Counted from the stretch's first letter, positions 45,755-53,897 are shown. The stretch: 53,897 nucleotides of DNA from Betaproteobacteria bacterium SCGC AG-212-J23 (GCA_001644455.1 LSTF01000091.1:1-53897), one strand, 5' to 3'. A program made the numbers and translations. The notes: generated by a model not told the origin, from the sequence alone.

Positions 45755-48700
45755 ATGCAGCCCGGTTTTGGCTTTCGTTTCAACGACCTCTATGAGCGCG
45801 CGGGGATGCTTCGCATCGACGCGGCGTTTCTCGCCTTTCTGGGCGAGGCGGATGGCGCGTTGCGCGACAAGCTGGTCGCGGCCAGGAAAACGCCGCCGCC
45901 GGGCCGCGAGGAGTCCGACCTGCTGGTTGCACTCTCGCCGCACGTCGAGGACTTCCTGGCGAAGCTCTTCGGCATCGAGGACGAGGCTCGCGCGCTCGCC
46001 GCGCGCCACAACGAGCTCGCCCCGCTCTACTCCGTCAAGCGCCTGTTCGTGCAGCGCCGCGCCTTGCACAAGGTCAAGCCGGAAGACGCGAAGCCCGACA
46101 GCTTCGCCTTCACCACCGAGCTCGACTTCGCGCAGCGCGTCAGCGGCTGGCTGAAGGATGAAGCCGCGAACGCGGCGAGCCTGGAAGCGGCGGCGCGCTA
46201 TGCCGCCTGGGCGACGACGACCCCGGAGGGGAAAAAGAAGCATCGTTCGGGCGTGCTCTTCAAGACGCCGACCAAGCTCGACTTCATGAAGCTCGTGCCG
46301 CTGCACACCGAGACCGCTCACGGCTTCGCCGAGCACACTTCCACCCACCTTCGCCAACGGGAAGGGTTCCAGCTCACCGACCAGGGCACCGATCTCGCCG
46401 GCGCGCTCGATGAAGTCAACTACTGCATCTGGTGCCATGAGCAGGGCAAGGACTCCTGCTCCAAGGGGCTGAAGGAGAAAGCGCCCGCCCAGGGGTTCCG
46501 CAAGACGGTGTTCGGCGTGCCGCTGGCGGGGTGCCCGCTGGAAGAAAAGATTTCCGAATTCCAGATGGTGAAGGCGCGCGGCGAGACGCTGGCCGCGCTG
46601 GGCATCATCGCCATCGACAACCCGATGGCCGCGGCCACCGGGCACCGCATCTGCAACGACTGCATGAAGTCGTGCATCTATCAGAAGCAGCAGCCGGTCG
46701 ACATTCCCCAGGCCGAGACCCGCACGCTCAAGGACGTGCTCGAGCTGCCCTGGGGCTTCGAGATCTACTCGTTGCTCACGCGCTGGAATCCCCTCAACCT
46801 GCGCCGCCCCTATCCCAAAGAGCCTTCCGGAAAAAGAGTCCTGGTCGTCGGCCTTGGCCCGGCAGGGTTCACCGTCGCCCACCATCTGATGAACGACGGC
46901 CACACCGTGGTCGGCATCGACGGCCTGAAGATCGAGCCGCTGGACGCGGCGATCTCCGGGGTGGATCCGCTCGGCAATCGCAGCCCATTCCGTCCGGTGA
47001 AAGCCATCGAGGAATTGAAAGAGCCCCTCGACAGGCGCGCCATGGCCGGCTTCGGCGGCGTCGCCGAGTACGGCATCACCGTGCGCTGGGACAAGAACTT
47101 CCTCAAGGTGATCCGCCTGCTCGTCGAGCGGCGCTCGCAGTTCGCGATGTTCGGCGGCGTGCGCTTCGGCGGCACGCTGACCATCGACGAGGCTTTCGCG
47201 GACGGCTTCGACCATATCGCGCTGTGCGCCGGCGCCGGCCGCCCGACCGTGCTCGAGATCCCGAACGGCTTCGCCCGCGGCGTGCGCGCCGCCTCCGATT
47301 TCCTGATGGCACTGCAGCTCACCGGCGCGGCGAAGCGCGAGTCGATCGCCAACCTGCAGGTCCGCCTGCCGGTGGTGGTCATCGGCGGCGGCCTGACCGC
47401 GATCGATACCGCCACCGAGTCGCTCGCCTACTACGCCGTCCAGGTGGAGAAGTTCCTCGCCCGCTACGAAACGCTCGGCGAGGACCCGTCGTGGAACCCG
47501 GAAGAGCGTTCGATCGCCCAGGAATTCCTGCGTCACGCGAAGGCGCTGCGGGCGGCGAAGCCCGAGGAGCGGCTGAACCTGCTCAAGTCCTGGGGCGGCG
47601 TGACCATCGCCTACCGGCGTCGCCTCATCGACAGCCCCTCCTACACGCTCAACCACGAAGAAGTCGAGAAGGCGCTTGAAGAAGGCATCACGTTCGCCGA
47701 AGGCCTCACACCGGTTCGTATCGATGTCGACGAACATGGTCACGCCAGCGCAGTGGTATTCCAGAACGACATCCGCCTGCCAGCGAAGTCGGTGCTGATC
47801 GCCGCGGGCACGCAACCCAACACGGTGCTTGCCCGCGAGGAAGGCGTGACGCTCGCGCTCGACGGCAAGTACTTCCAGGCCTGCGACGAGACGGGTGCGC
47901 CGGTGAAGCCCGAGAAGCACACCGCAAAGCCGGCGAAGCCGCAGGTGCTGTTGCACCGCTACGCCGACGGCCGCTTCATGAGCTTCTTCGGCGACCTGCA
48001 TCCCTCCTACTTCGGCAACGTCGTCAAGGCGATGGGCAGCGCCAAGCAAGGCTATCCGGTCGTGAGCGGCGTTCTTTCCTCGCTCAAGGCGTCCTCATCG
48101 GAGAGTGACGCGACCTTCCTCGCCCGGCTGAACCGCGACCTGCGCGCGGTCGTGCACGAGGTGAAGCGCCTCACGCCGCGCATCGTCGAAGTCGTCCTGC
48201 GCGCGCCGGTTGCCGCGCGGCGCTTCCATCCCGGCCAGTTCTATCGCATGCAGAATTTCGAAGCCCTGGCGATGAAGGTCGAGGGAACGACGCTCGCCAT
48301 GGAAGGCCTCGCCCTGACCGGCGCATGGGTCGACCGCGAGAAGGGGCTGATCTCGGTGATCGCGCTCGAGATGGGCGGCTCGGCCGACCTCCTCGCCTAT
48401 CTCAGGCCGGGGGAGCCGGTGGTGCTGATGGGACCGACCGGCACGCCGACCGAGATCCCGCACGGCGAGACCGTGGCGCTCGTCGGCGGCGGTCTCGGCA
48501 ACGCGGTCCTTTTCTCCATCGGCCGCGCGCTCCGTACCGCGGGCTCGAAGGTCATCTACTTCGCCGGCTACAAGGAACTCGCCGACCGCTATCGCGTCGA
48601 GGACATCGAGGCGTCCTCGGACGTGGTGATCTGGTGCTGCGACCAGGCGCCGGGCTTCAAGCCGCGCCGCCCTCAGGACCGGTCATTCGTCGGCAACATC

Positions 48701-49126
48701 GTCGAAGCGATGCACGCCTATGCTTCAGGAAAGCTGGGCAAGCAGGAAATCGAGTTCGCCAAGACCGACCGAATCGTCGCCATCGGCTCCGACCGCATGA
48801 TGGCCGCCGTTGCATTGGCAAGACACGGGGTTTTAATGCCTTTCTTGAAACCCAACCATGCGGCCATTGGCTCGATCAACAGCCCGATGCAATGCATGAT
48901 GAAAGAGATCTGCGCGCAGTGCCTGCAGCCGCACGTCGATCCGCAGACCGGCAAGACGTCCTACGTCTTCTCCTGCTTCAACCAGGACCAGCCCCTCGAC
49001 CAGGTCGATTTCCGCGCCCTCGCCCAGCGCCTCGCGCAGAACGGCGTGCAGGAAAAGCTCACCGCCCTGTGGATCGGCCGCTGTCTGAAGAAGCTGCCGC
49101 CTCCCATCGAACGAAAGGCCGCTTGA
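45755..49126 (+). CDS. Fused GltD-like / PyrK-like iron-sulfur flavoprotein
   Basis: A single 1123-residue chain. Residues 1 to about 200 are unrecognised and mostly helical. Next comes a GltD-type Fe-S region: C224, C227, C235 and C260 (in GCPLEEKISE), then C300, C303, C307 (CNDCMKSC). The FAD site VLVVGLGPAGFTVAHHL (near 362) and a second nucleotide site VVIGGGLTAIDTATESLA (near 541) follow. From about 790 a ferredoxin-reductase/PyrK-like domain starts (HPGQFYRMQ, then VALVGGGLGNAVLF near 908) and ends with CMMKEICAQC plus a distal Cys (C1047, C1053, C1056, C1074), a [2Fe-2S] pattern. This is the layout of NfnL plus NfnS in one polypeptide. Activity is unknown; electron bifurcation is only a hypothesis. 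Confidence 0.85.
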   Translation: MQPGFGFRFNDLYERAGMLRIDAAFLAFLGEADGALRDKLVAARKTPPPGREESDLLVALSPHVEDFLAKLFGIEDEARALAARHNELAPLYSVKRLFVQRRALHKVKPEDAKPDSFAFTTELDFAQRVSGWLKDEAANAASLEAAARYAAWATTTPEGKKKHRSGVLFKTPTKLDFMKLVPLHTETAHGFAEHTSTHLRQREGFQLTDQGTDLAGALDEVNYCIWCHEQGKDSCSKGLKEKAPAQGFRKTVFGVPLAGCPLEEKISEFQMVKARGETLAALGIIAIDNPMAAATGHRICNDCMKSCIYQKQQPVDIPQAETRTLKDVLELPWGFEIYSLLTRWNPLNLRRPYPKEPSGKRVLVVGLGPAGFTVAHHLMNDGHTVVGIDGLKIEPLDAAISGVDPLGNRSPFRPVKAIEELKEPLDRRAMAGFGGVAEYGITVRWDKNFLKVIRLLVERRSQFAMFGGVRFGGTLTIDEAFADGFDHIALCAGAGRPTVLEIPNGFARGVRAASDFLMALQLTGAAKRESIANLQVRLPVVVIGGGLTAIDTATESLAYYAVQVEKFLARYETLGEDPSWNPEERSIAQEFLRHAKALRAAKPEERLNLLKSWGGVTIAYRRRLIDSPSYTLNHEEVEKALEEGITFAEGLTPVRIDVDEHGHASAVVFQNDIRLPAKSVLIAAGTQPNTVLAREEGVTLALDGKYFQACDETGAPVKPEKHTAKPAKPQVLLHRYADGRFMSFFGDLHPSYFGNVVKAMGSAKQGYPVVSGVLSSLKASSSESDATFLARLNRDLRAVVHEVKRLTPRIVEVVLRAPVAARRFHPGQFYRMQNFEALAMKVEGTTLAMEGLALTGAWVDREKGLISVIALEMGGSADLLAYLRPGEPVVLMGPTGTPTEIPHGETVALVGGGLGNAVLFSIGRALRTAGSKVIYFAGYKELADRYRVEDIEASSDVVIWCCDQAPGFKPRRPQDRSFVGNIVEAMHAYASGKLGKQEIEFAKTDRIVAIGSDRMMAAVALARHGVLMPFLKPNHAAIGSINSPMQCMMKEICAQCLQPHVDPQTGKTSYVFSCFNQDQPLDQVDFRALAQRLAQNGVQEKLTALWIGRCLKKLPPPIERKAA

Positions 49127-49130
49127 CCCG

Positions 49131-49160
49131 ATATACAAGTCTTATATAAGATTTGTATAT
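49131..49160. repeat. 30-bp near-perfect palindrome, likely operator of the RHH-liv operon
   Basis: The outer arms ATATACAA and TTGTATAT and the core TCTTATATAAGA form an inverted repeat over 30 bases with a single mismatched pair. It begins five bases after the flavoprotein gene stop and runs into the ATG of the small RHH gene. TATAAG inside the core can be the -10, placing the start next to the ATG. AT-rich palindromes like this in front of an RHH gene usually bind the RHH protein itself. Confidence 0.75.
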
Positions 49161-49356
49161 GACGAAGAGCAAGGTCAGCACGTTCTCGGCGACCCCGCGC
49201 GATCTGGAGATGCTCGAGGTCGTGGCCCGCTATCACGGGCTCAACAAGAGCGCGACGCTCGTCAGCCTGGTGCGCAGGGAGTTCTGGCGTGCCTTCCCCG
49301 GCGGAACCGACCGGATCCGGCCTGATCGCGGCGCTAAAGTGAAGGATGAGGCATGA
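49159..49356 (+). CDS. Small ribbon-helix-helix (CopG/Arc-like) regulator
   Basis: A 65-residue protein. The pattern KVSTFSATPRDLEMLEV (strand and first helix), then ARYHGLNKSATLVSLVRREF (turn and second helix), fits the ribbon-helix-helix DNA-binding fold, though I cannot assign a subfamily. The ATG at 49159 is preferred over an in-frame TTG six bases earlier. There is no Shine-Dalgarno sequence, and a long palindrome covers the promoter and start codon. The stop overlaps the next gene as ATGA. No toxin gene is adjacent, so it is more likely an autorepressor of the transporter operon than an antitoxin. Confidence 0.7.
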   Translation: MTKSKVSTFSATPRDLEMLEVVARYHGLNKSATLVSLVRREFWRAFPGGTDRIRPDRGAKVKDEA

Positions 49357-50522
49357 ATCGCACGCTTCTGTTATTTATAGCTTTTATCCCCTTAAATTCC
49401 TTCGGCCAAGCGCTCAAGATCGGCGAGCTGAATAGCTACAAGGTCTTCCCCGCCTTCCTGGAGCCCTACAAGAAGGGCATGGAGCTCGCGGTCGAGGAGC
49501 TCAACTCGGCCAGCGCCAAGTTTGTCGAGCTGGTGGTACGTGACGATGGCGGCACCCCGGGCGACGCCGTCCGGGTCGCCGAGGAGCTGATCGCACGCGA
49601 GCGGGTGAACCTGCTGATGGGCACCTTCGCCTCCAACGTCGGCTTGGCCGTGTCCAACCTCGCGGCCCAGCGCAAGGTGCTGTTCCTCGCTTCCGAACCG
49701 CTCACCGACAAGATCGTCTGGGAGAACGGCAACCGCTACACGTTTCGCCTGCGCCCCTCGACCTACATGCAGGTAGCGATGCTCGTCCCGGAAGCGGCGA
49801 AGCTGAAGAAGAAGCGCTGGGCGATCGTCTACCCGAACTACGAGTACGGCCAATCCGCGGCAGCGTCCTTCAAGAAGCTCCTCGCTCAAGCGCAGCCCGG
49901 CGTCGAATTCGTCGGCGAGCAGGCGCCAGCGCTCGGCAAGATCGACGCCGGAGCGGTGGTGCAGGCGCTCGCCGATTCCAAGCCCGATGCGATCTTCAGC
50001 GCCCTGTTCGCGGCGGACCTGCAGAAGTTCGTCCGCGAAGGCAACACGCGCGGCCTGTTCCGCAGCACGGCCGTGTTCAACCTTCTCGCCGGCGAGCCCG
50101 AGTATCTCGACACGCTGAAGGACGAGACCCCGGACGGCTGGTGGGTGACCGGCTATCCCTGGACCGAGATCAACACGCCCGAGCACCGCCGGTTCCGCGA
50201 CGCCTACCAGAAGCGCTGGAACGACTACCCGCGGCAGGGGTCGGTGGTCGGATACACGGCGATCTACGCCGCCGCCGAAGCGGCGCGGAAAGCGAAAAGC
50301 CGCGACACGGAAAAACTCGTCGAGGCGCTGAAGGGGCTGCAGATGGGCACGCCCTTTGGCGCCATCCAGTGGCGCGCCGTCGATCACCAGTCGACCATGG
50401 GCGCCTACGTCGGCCAGCTGGCAAAGAAGAACGGCGCGGGCGTGATGGTCAACTGGCGCTACGCCGACGGCGCGAAGTTCCAACCCGCCGACGAGGAAAT
50501 CCGTAAGCTCCGCAAGGAGTGA
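49353..50522 (+). CDS. Branched-chain amino acid-type ABC substrate-binding protein
   Basis: The 389-residue periplasmic protein starts with a signal peptide (MNRTLLLFIAFIPLNSFGQA, cleavage near residue 20). A LivK/leucine-binding fold follows: KIGELNSY, KKGMELAVEELN, VVRDDGGTPGDAVRVAEELI, NLLMGTFASNVGLAVSNLA and YPNYEYGQSAAASF. Ligands of this family include leucine, amides, urea and aromatic acids, so branched-chain amino acids are only one option. ATGA and GTGA overlaps tie it to the RHH gene and to the permease. Confidence 0.9.
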   Translation: MNRTLLLFIAFIPLNSFGQALKIGELNSYKVFPAFLEPYKKGMELAVEELNSASAKFVELVVRDDGGTPGDAVRVAEELIARERVNLLMGTFASNVGLAVSNLAAQRKVLFLASEPLTDKIVWENGNRYTFRLRPSTYMQVAMLVPEAAKLKKKRWAIVYPNYEYGQSAAASFKKLLAQAQPGVEFVGEQAPALGKIDAGAVVQALADSKPDAIFSALFAADLQKFVREGNTRGLFRSTAVFNLLAGEPEYLDTLKDETPDGWWVTGYPWTEINTPEHRRFRDAYQKRWNDYPRQGSVVGYTAIYAAAEAARKAKSRDTEKLVEALKGLQMGTPFGAIQWRAVDHQSTMGAYVGQLAKKNGAGVMVNWRYADGAKFQPADEEIRKLRKE

Positions 50523-52312
50523 CTAGCTCAGCCGTTCTGCTGCAGCTCCTGAACGGCCTCGCCGGCGCGAGCTCGCTCTTCCTCGTCGCCGCCGGGCTGT
50601 CGCTGATCTTCGGCGTCAGCCGCATCGTCAACTTCGCGCACGGCTCGCTCTACATGCTCGGCATGTACGTCGCCGTGTGGCTCTCCGGCCGCGTCGGCTT
50701 CTGGGCAGCGGTGCCGCTCGCCGCGCTCGCCGTCGCGGTGCTCGGCGCCTGCATCGAAGCGTCGCTCCTGCGGCGCATCTATCGCGCGCCCGAGCTGCTG
50801 CAACTCCTCGCCACGTTCGCGCTCGTTCTGCTCGCACGAGACTTTGCGCTCTGGGCTTGGGGCCCGGAAGACCTCCTCGGCCCGCGCGCGCCCGGCCTCG
50901 CGGGCGCTGTCGAGATCGCGGGCCAGGCGTTTCCGCAGTACGACCTGCTCCTCATCCTCGCGGGGCCGCTGGTCTTCGCCGTCCTGCACTTCGTGCTGAC
51001 GCGGACGCGCTGGGGCGTGCTGGTCCGCGCGGCGACCCAGGACCGGGAGATGGCGAGCGCGCTCGGTGTCAACCAGCGCTGGCTGTTCACCGGCGCGTTT
51101 ACCCTCGGCGCGGCGCTCGCCGGCCTGGGCGGGGCGCTCGCCATCCCCCGCGAGCCGGCGAGCCTCGGCATCGACCTGGCGCTCATTTCCGACGCTTTCG
51201 TGATCGTCGTCGTGGGCGGGCTGGGGTCGATTCCCGGCGCTTTCGTCGCCGCGCTGCTCATCGGCGTGATCAAGGCGTTCTGCATCGGCCTGGGATATTC
51301 GAAGCTGACTCTGGTCGCCGAGTTCGTGGTCATGGCGATCGTGCTGATCCTGCGCCCCTGGGGACTGCTCGGCCGCCCGCAGGCCGAAGTGCGCGGCACG
51401 TGGACCGAAGTGCCCATCGGGCGACTCTCGAAACGCGGCGCCATCGCCATCGCTCTTCTCGCGCTGCTGCTCGTGGTCCTCCCCTCGCTTCCTGATCAAT
51501 ACGTGCTCGTCCTCGCGACCGACATGCTGGTCTTCGCGCTGTTCGCGGCCAGCCTGCATTTGCTCATGGGCCCCGGTGGCATGGCCTCGTTCGGCCACGC
51601 TGCGTACTTCGGGCTCGGTGCTTACGCTTGCGCATTGGCCGCTCTGACGCTGCATTGGTCAACGGCGGCTGCGCTGTTCACGGGCTGGGGTGCCGGCGCG
51701 CTGGGCGCGGCGATTTTCGGCTGGTTCTGCGTGCGTCTCTCGGGCGTCTACCTCGCGATGCTGACGCTCGCGTTCGCCCAGATCGTCTGGTCCACGGTCT
51801 TCCAATGGGACGCCGTGACCGGTGGGTCCAACGGCCTGGTCGGGATCTGGCCGGAAGAGTGGCTTGCGTCGCGCACCGCGTACTACTACGTCGTCCTGAT
51901 GGTGTGCAGCTACGCGATCTTCCTCCTCTGGCGGATGGCGCACACGCCATTCGGCTATGCGCTTCGCGCCTCGCGCGACTCGCCGTTGCGCGCGAGTGCG
52001 CTCGGCATCAACGTGCGCGCGAAGCAATGGGAGTCCTTCATCATCGCCGGCTCGGCAGCCGGGGTCGCGGGCGCGCTCTTCGCGTTCTCCAAGGGATCGA
52101 TCTCCCCGGAAACGTTATCCGTGCAACGTTCGGTGGATGGGTTGGTGATGGTCCTGCTCGGCGGTGCGCACACCCTGACTGGCCCAGTCTGGGGTGCCGC
52201 CGCGTTCACCTGGCTGCAGGACACGATGGCTCGCAGCGTCGAGTACTGGCGCGCCGGGATCGGCGCCGTCATTCTCGTCCTGGTGTTCGCGCGATGGCGA
52301 TTCTCAGCATAA
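50519..52312 (+). CDS. Fused LivH-LivM ABC permease
   Basis: One 597-residue chain contains two permeases that are usually separate genes. Residues 1 to about 290 are LivH-like (GLSLIFGVSRIVNFAHGSLYMLG, then VVVGGLGSIPGAFVAALLIG), and about 310 to 597 are LivM-like (GPGGMASFGHAAYFGLGAYA, RASRDSPLRASALGINV, VMVLLGGAHTLTGPVWGAA). The linker is short and charged (PQAEVRGTWTEVPIGRLSKRG). The start is a GTG overlapping the binding-protein stop (GTGA). It would form the heterodimeric pore as one polypeptide. Confidence 0.92.
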   Translation: MTSSAVLLQLLNGLAGASSLFLVAAGLSLIFGVSRIVNFAHGSLYMLGMYVAVWLSGRVGFWAAVPLAALAVAVLGACIEASLLRRIYRAPELLQLLATFALVLLARDFALWAWGPEDLLGPRAPGLAGAVEIAGQAFPQYDLLLILAGPLVFAVLHFVLTRTRWGVLVRAATQDREMASALGVNQRWLFTGAFTLGAALAGLGGALAIPREPASLGIDLALISDAFVIVVVGGLGSIPGAFVAALLIGVIKAFCIGLGYSKLTLVAEFVVMAIVLILRPWGLLGRPQAEVRGTWTEVPIGRLSKRGAIAIALLALLLVVLPSLPDQYVLVLATDMLVFALFAASLHLLMGPGGMASFGHAAYFGLGAYACALAALTLHWSTAAALFTGWGAGALGAAIFGWFCVRLSGVYLAMLTLAFAQIVWSTVFQWDAVTGGSNGLVGIWPEEWLASRTAYYYVVLMVCSYAIFLLWRMAHTPFGYALRASRDSPLRASALGINVRAKQWESFIIAGSAAGVAGALFAFSKGSISPETLSVQRSVDGLVMVLLGGAHTLTGPVWGAAAFTWLQDTMARSVEYWRAGIGAVILVLVFARWRFSA

Positions 52313-52998
52313 GAGCCCTCGCCAAGGCCTACGGCGGCGTGAAAGCGCTCGCCGGCGTGTCGTTCGACGTCGCCGCGGGAGAGATCGTCGCCCTGATCGG
52401 TCCCAACGGCGCCGGCAAGACGACGCTGTTCAACGTGCTGAACGGGCAGCTCGCAGCGGATTCCGGAGAGGTCCTGCTCGAGGGCACCAGCCTCGTTGGC
52501 TGCGCGCCGCACCGGGTGGCCCGCCTCGGGGTCGGCCGGACTTTTCAGGTGGCGGCCACTTTCGGCTCGATGACCGCGCGCGAGAACGTGCAGGTGGCGC
52601 TGCAGGCAATCCACGAGCGGCACTACAAGGCCGAAACGTTTCTGGAGCGCGTCGGCGTGACCGAGCGTGCGGACACACCGTGCGCCGCGTTCGCGTATGG
52701 AGAGCTGAAGCGAGTGGAACTCGCGATGGTGCTGGCGCAACGCCCTCGCCTGCTCCTGATGGACGAGCCGACCGCGGGCATGGCTCCGGAGGAGCGCGGC
52801 GCGCTGATGACCCTCGCGGCGGAGCTTGCGCGCAGCGAGAATATCGCCGTGCTGTTCAGCGAGCACGACATGGACGTCGTCTTCGGCTTCGCGCAACGCG
52901 TCGTCGCGCTTCATCTCGGCGAGGTGATCGCCGAGGGCTCCCCGGACGAGGTCCGCTCCAATCCCCGCTTGCGCGAGGTCTACCTTGGCGACGCTTGA
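52294..52998 (+). CDS. LivG-type ABC ATPase
   Basis: This 234-residue ATPase has Walker A LIGPNGAGKTTLFNVLNG, a Q-loop in VGRTFQVAATFGSM, Walker B RLLLMDEPTAGMAPEE and the H-loop SEHDMDVVFGFA. The usual LSGG signature reads FAYGELKRVELA, which lacks the first Ser-Gly but keeps the rest of the region. The ATG at 52294 overlaps the end of the permease by 19 bases. It pairs with the following LivF-type ATPase. Confidence 0.92.
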   Translation: MAILSIRALAKAYGGVKALAGVSFDVAAGEIVALIGPNGAGKTTLFNVLNGQLAADSGEVLLEGTSLVGCAPHRVARLGVGRTFQVAATFGSMTARENVQVALQAIHERHYKAETFLERVGVTERADTPCAAFAYGELKRVELAMVLAQRPRLLLMDEPTAGMAPEERGALMTLAAELARSENIAVLFSEHDMDVVFGFAQRVVALHLGEVIAEGSPDEVRSNPRLREVYLGDA

Positions 52999-53629
52999 GG
53001 TCCGGGGGCTCTCTGCGGGATACGGCCGCGCGCGCGTGCTGTACGACGTGAGCTTCGAGGCCGGCGCCGGAGAAGTGATCGCGCTGCTCGGCCGCAACGG
53101 TGCAGGAAAGTCGACTACGCTCAAGGCCATGATCGGGCTGGTTGCAAAATCGTCGGGCGAAGTCCGCTTCGACGGCCAGCGCATCGACCAGCGGGAGCCC
53201 CATGAGATCGCGCGCCTGGGCCTCGGCTACGTGCCGGAGGAGCGCCGCATCTTCACCGACCTGACCGTGGCCGAGAACCTGGAAGTCGGGCGGCAACCGC
53301 CTCGTCCCGCCACGGCCGCGTGGAGCGACGATGCGCTTTTCGCCCTGTTCCCCGCCCTCGGCACGATGCGCGCCCGGCGCGGCGATCGCATGTCGGGCGG
53401 CGAGCAGCAGATGCTCGCCATCGCGCGCACCCTCGCCGGCAACCCGAAGGCGATCCTGCTGGACGAGCCTTCCGAAGGTCTCGCGCCGATCGTCGTCAAC
53501 GCCGTCGTCAAGGCCATCCAGGAGCTGAAGCGCGCCGGCGTGACCATCGTCCTCGCGGAGCAGAGCCAGCGCTTCGCCGAGCGCGTCGCCGACCGCGTCT
53601 ACCGGATGGAAAGAGGGCAGCTGTCATGA
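52985..53629 (+). CDS. LivF-type ABC ATPase
   Basis: The 214-residue protein has Walker A LLGRNGAGKSTTLKAMIG, signature MSGGEQQMLAIARTLAG, Walker B AILLDEPSEGLAP and an H-loop region IVLAEQSQRFAE in which the usual His is Gln, as in many LivF proteins. A TTG at 52985, inside the end of livG, is the most likely start. The stop overlaps the next gene by ATGA. With LivG it powers the fused permease. Confidence 0.92.
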   Translation: MATLEVRGLSAGYGRARVLYDVSFEAGAGEVIALLGRNGAGKSTTLKAMIGLVAKSSGEVRFDGQRIDQREPHEIARLGLGYVPEERRIFTDLTVAENLEVGRQPPRPATAAWSDDALFALFPALGTMRARRGDRMSGGEQQMLAIARTLAGNPKAILLDEPSEGLAPIVVNAVVKAIQELKRAGVTIVLAEQSQRFAERVADRVYRMERGQLS

Positions 53630-53897
53630 ATCGCGGCCTGCTGCTGACCATGACCGAGCCGCCGCCGGCGATGGAAGAGGAATTCAACGCCTGGTACGAC
53701 GACGAGCACATGGCTGAGCGGCTGGCCATCCCCGGCTTTCGCTCCGCGCGCCGCTGGATCGCGGACGTCGCGCCCGGCGAGGGCAAGTACCTCGCGACCT
53801 ACGAGCTCGACTCTCCTGGCGTGCTGAGCAGCCCCGCCTATCTCGCGCGCTTCCAAAACCAGACACCGTGGAGCAAGCGCTGCCTCGCCAAGGCTGT
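53626..53897 (+). CDS. Small dimeric alpha-beta barrel protein, EthD-like (partial)
   Basis: Ninety residues are visible before the window ends. LLLTMTEPPPAMEEEFNAWY, DDEHMAERLAIPGFRSARRW and GKYLATYELDSPGVL resemble EthD/antibiotic monooxygenase-like dimeric alpha-beta barrels; the exact family is not certain. It overlaps livF as ATGA and so belongs to the transporter operon. An enzyme here suggests that the transporter imports a substrate for catabolism and not only a proteinogenic amino acid. Confidence 0.65.
   Translation, partial: MNRGLLLTMTEPPPAMEEEFNAWYDDEHMAERLAIPGFRSARRWIADVAPGEGKYLATYELDSPGVLSSPAYLARFQNQTPWSKRCLAKA

Noticed and set aside
45617-48049. An 810-codon minus-strand open frame opposite the flavoprotein
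   Set aside because: It has no recognisable motif and is antisense to the gene with clear Fe-S and nucleotide-binding motifs.
49159-49356. Toxin-antitoxin module led by the RHH protein
   Set aside because: The gene directly downstream is a secreted ABC binding protein, not a toxin, and no RelE/ParE-like gene is near.

Overview
The window is a GC-rich bacterial chromosome segment made almost entirely of conserved core genes. It most likely comes from a betaproteobacterium (Burkholderiales, Rhodocyclales or Nitrosomonadales type). The supporting signs are the run rpsB-tsf-pyrH-frr-uppS-cdsA-dxr-rseP-bamA opposite map-glnD, the smc-zipA-ligA cluster, a dapC-dapD-pilU-dapE-prmB cluster, rluB-scpB-scpA-trpS next to rimP-nusA-infB-rbfA-truB-rpsO-pnp, and a tRNA-Pro/Arg/His cluster beside dksA. 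I see no prophage, insertion sequence, CRISPR array or rRNA. Coding density is very high and no gene-free stretch exceeds about 170 bases.

Layout. 1-8395 (minus): translation factors and envelope biogenesis from rpsB down to a truncated bamA. 8509-13403 (plus): map, glnD and a di-haem oxidoreductase preceded by a textbook sigma-54 promoter. 13400-22358 (minus): def, methylthioinosine/methylthioadenosine phosphorylase, hpt, galU, ligA, zipA, smc. 22387-27880 (plus): queF, then lysine/diaminopimelate genes with pilU inserted, then prmB. 27792-28882 (minus): a CHAD-domain gene with an unclear start, then three tRNA genes. 28997-29422 (plus): dksA. 29433-44392 (minus): pnp, rpsO, truB, rbfA, infB, nusA, rimP, rluB, scpB, scpA, trpS, an M50 protease, yciO, an alpha/beta hydrolase and a dadA-like gene. 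44430 onward: a gamma-carbonic-anhydrase-like gene (plus), an SDR dehydrogenase (minus), a very large fused iron-sulfur flavoprotein (plus), then a small ribbon-helix-helix regulator leading a branched-chain amino acid ABC operon (plus) that runs off the end.

How it works together. Most of the window serves protein synthesis, envelope assembly, chromosome segregation (smc with scpAB), division (zipA) and lysine/peptidoglycan precursor supply. Adjacent genes are usually coupled by overlapping stop and start codons; all four NTGA forms occur, including two apparent CTG starts (cdsA, zipA).

The parts most worth attention are the 1123-residue GltD-like plus PyrK-like fusion at 45755-49126, the 30-bp near-perfect palindrome over the start of the RHH-liv operon, the sigma-54 promoter of the di-haem gene, compact divergent promoters with overlapping -10 elements and apparently leaderless genes, structured leaders before rpsB and rimP, and a four-cysteine iron-sulfur-type motif in TrpS. 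No clearly novel multi-gene defence or mobile system is present. All functional calls are from reading motifs and gene order; no database search was run.
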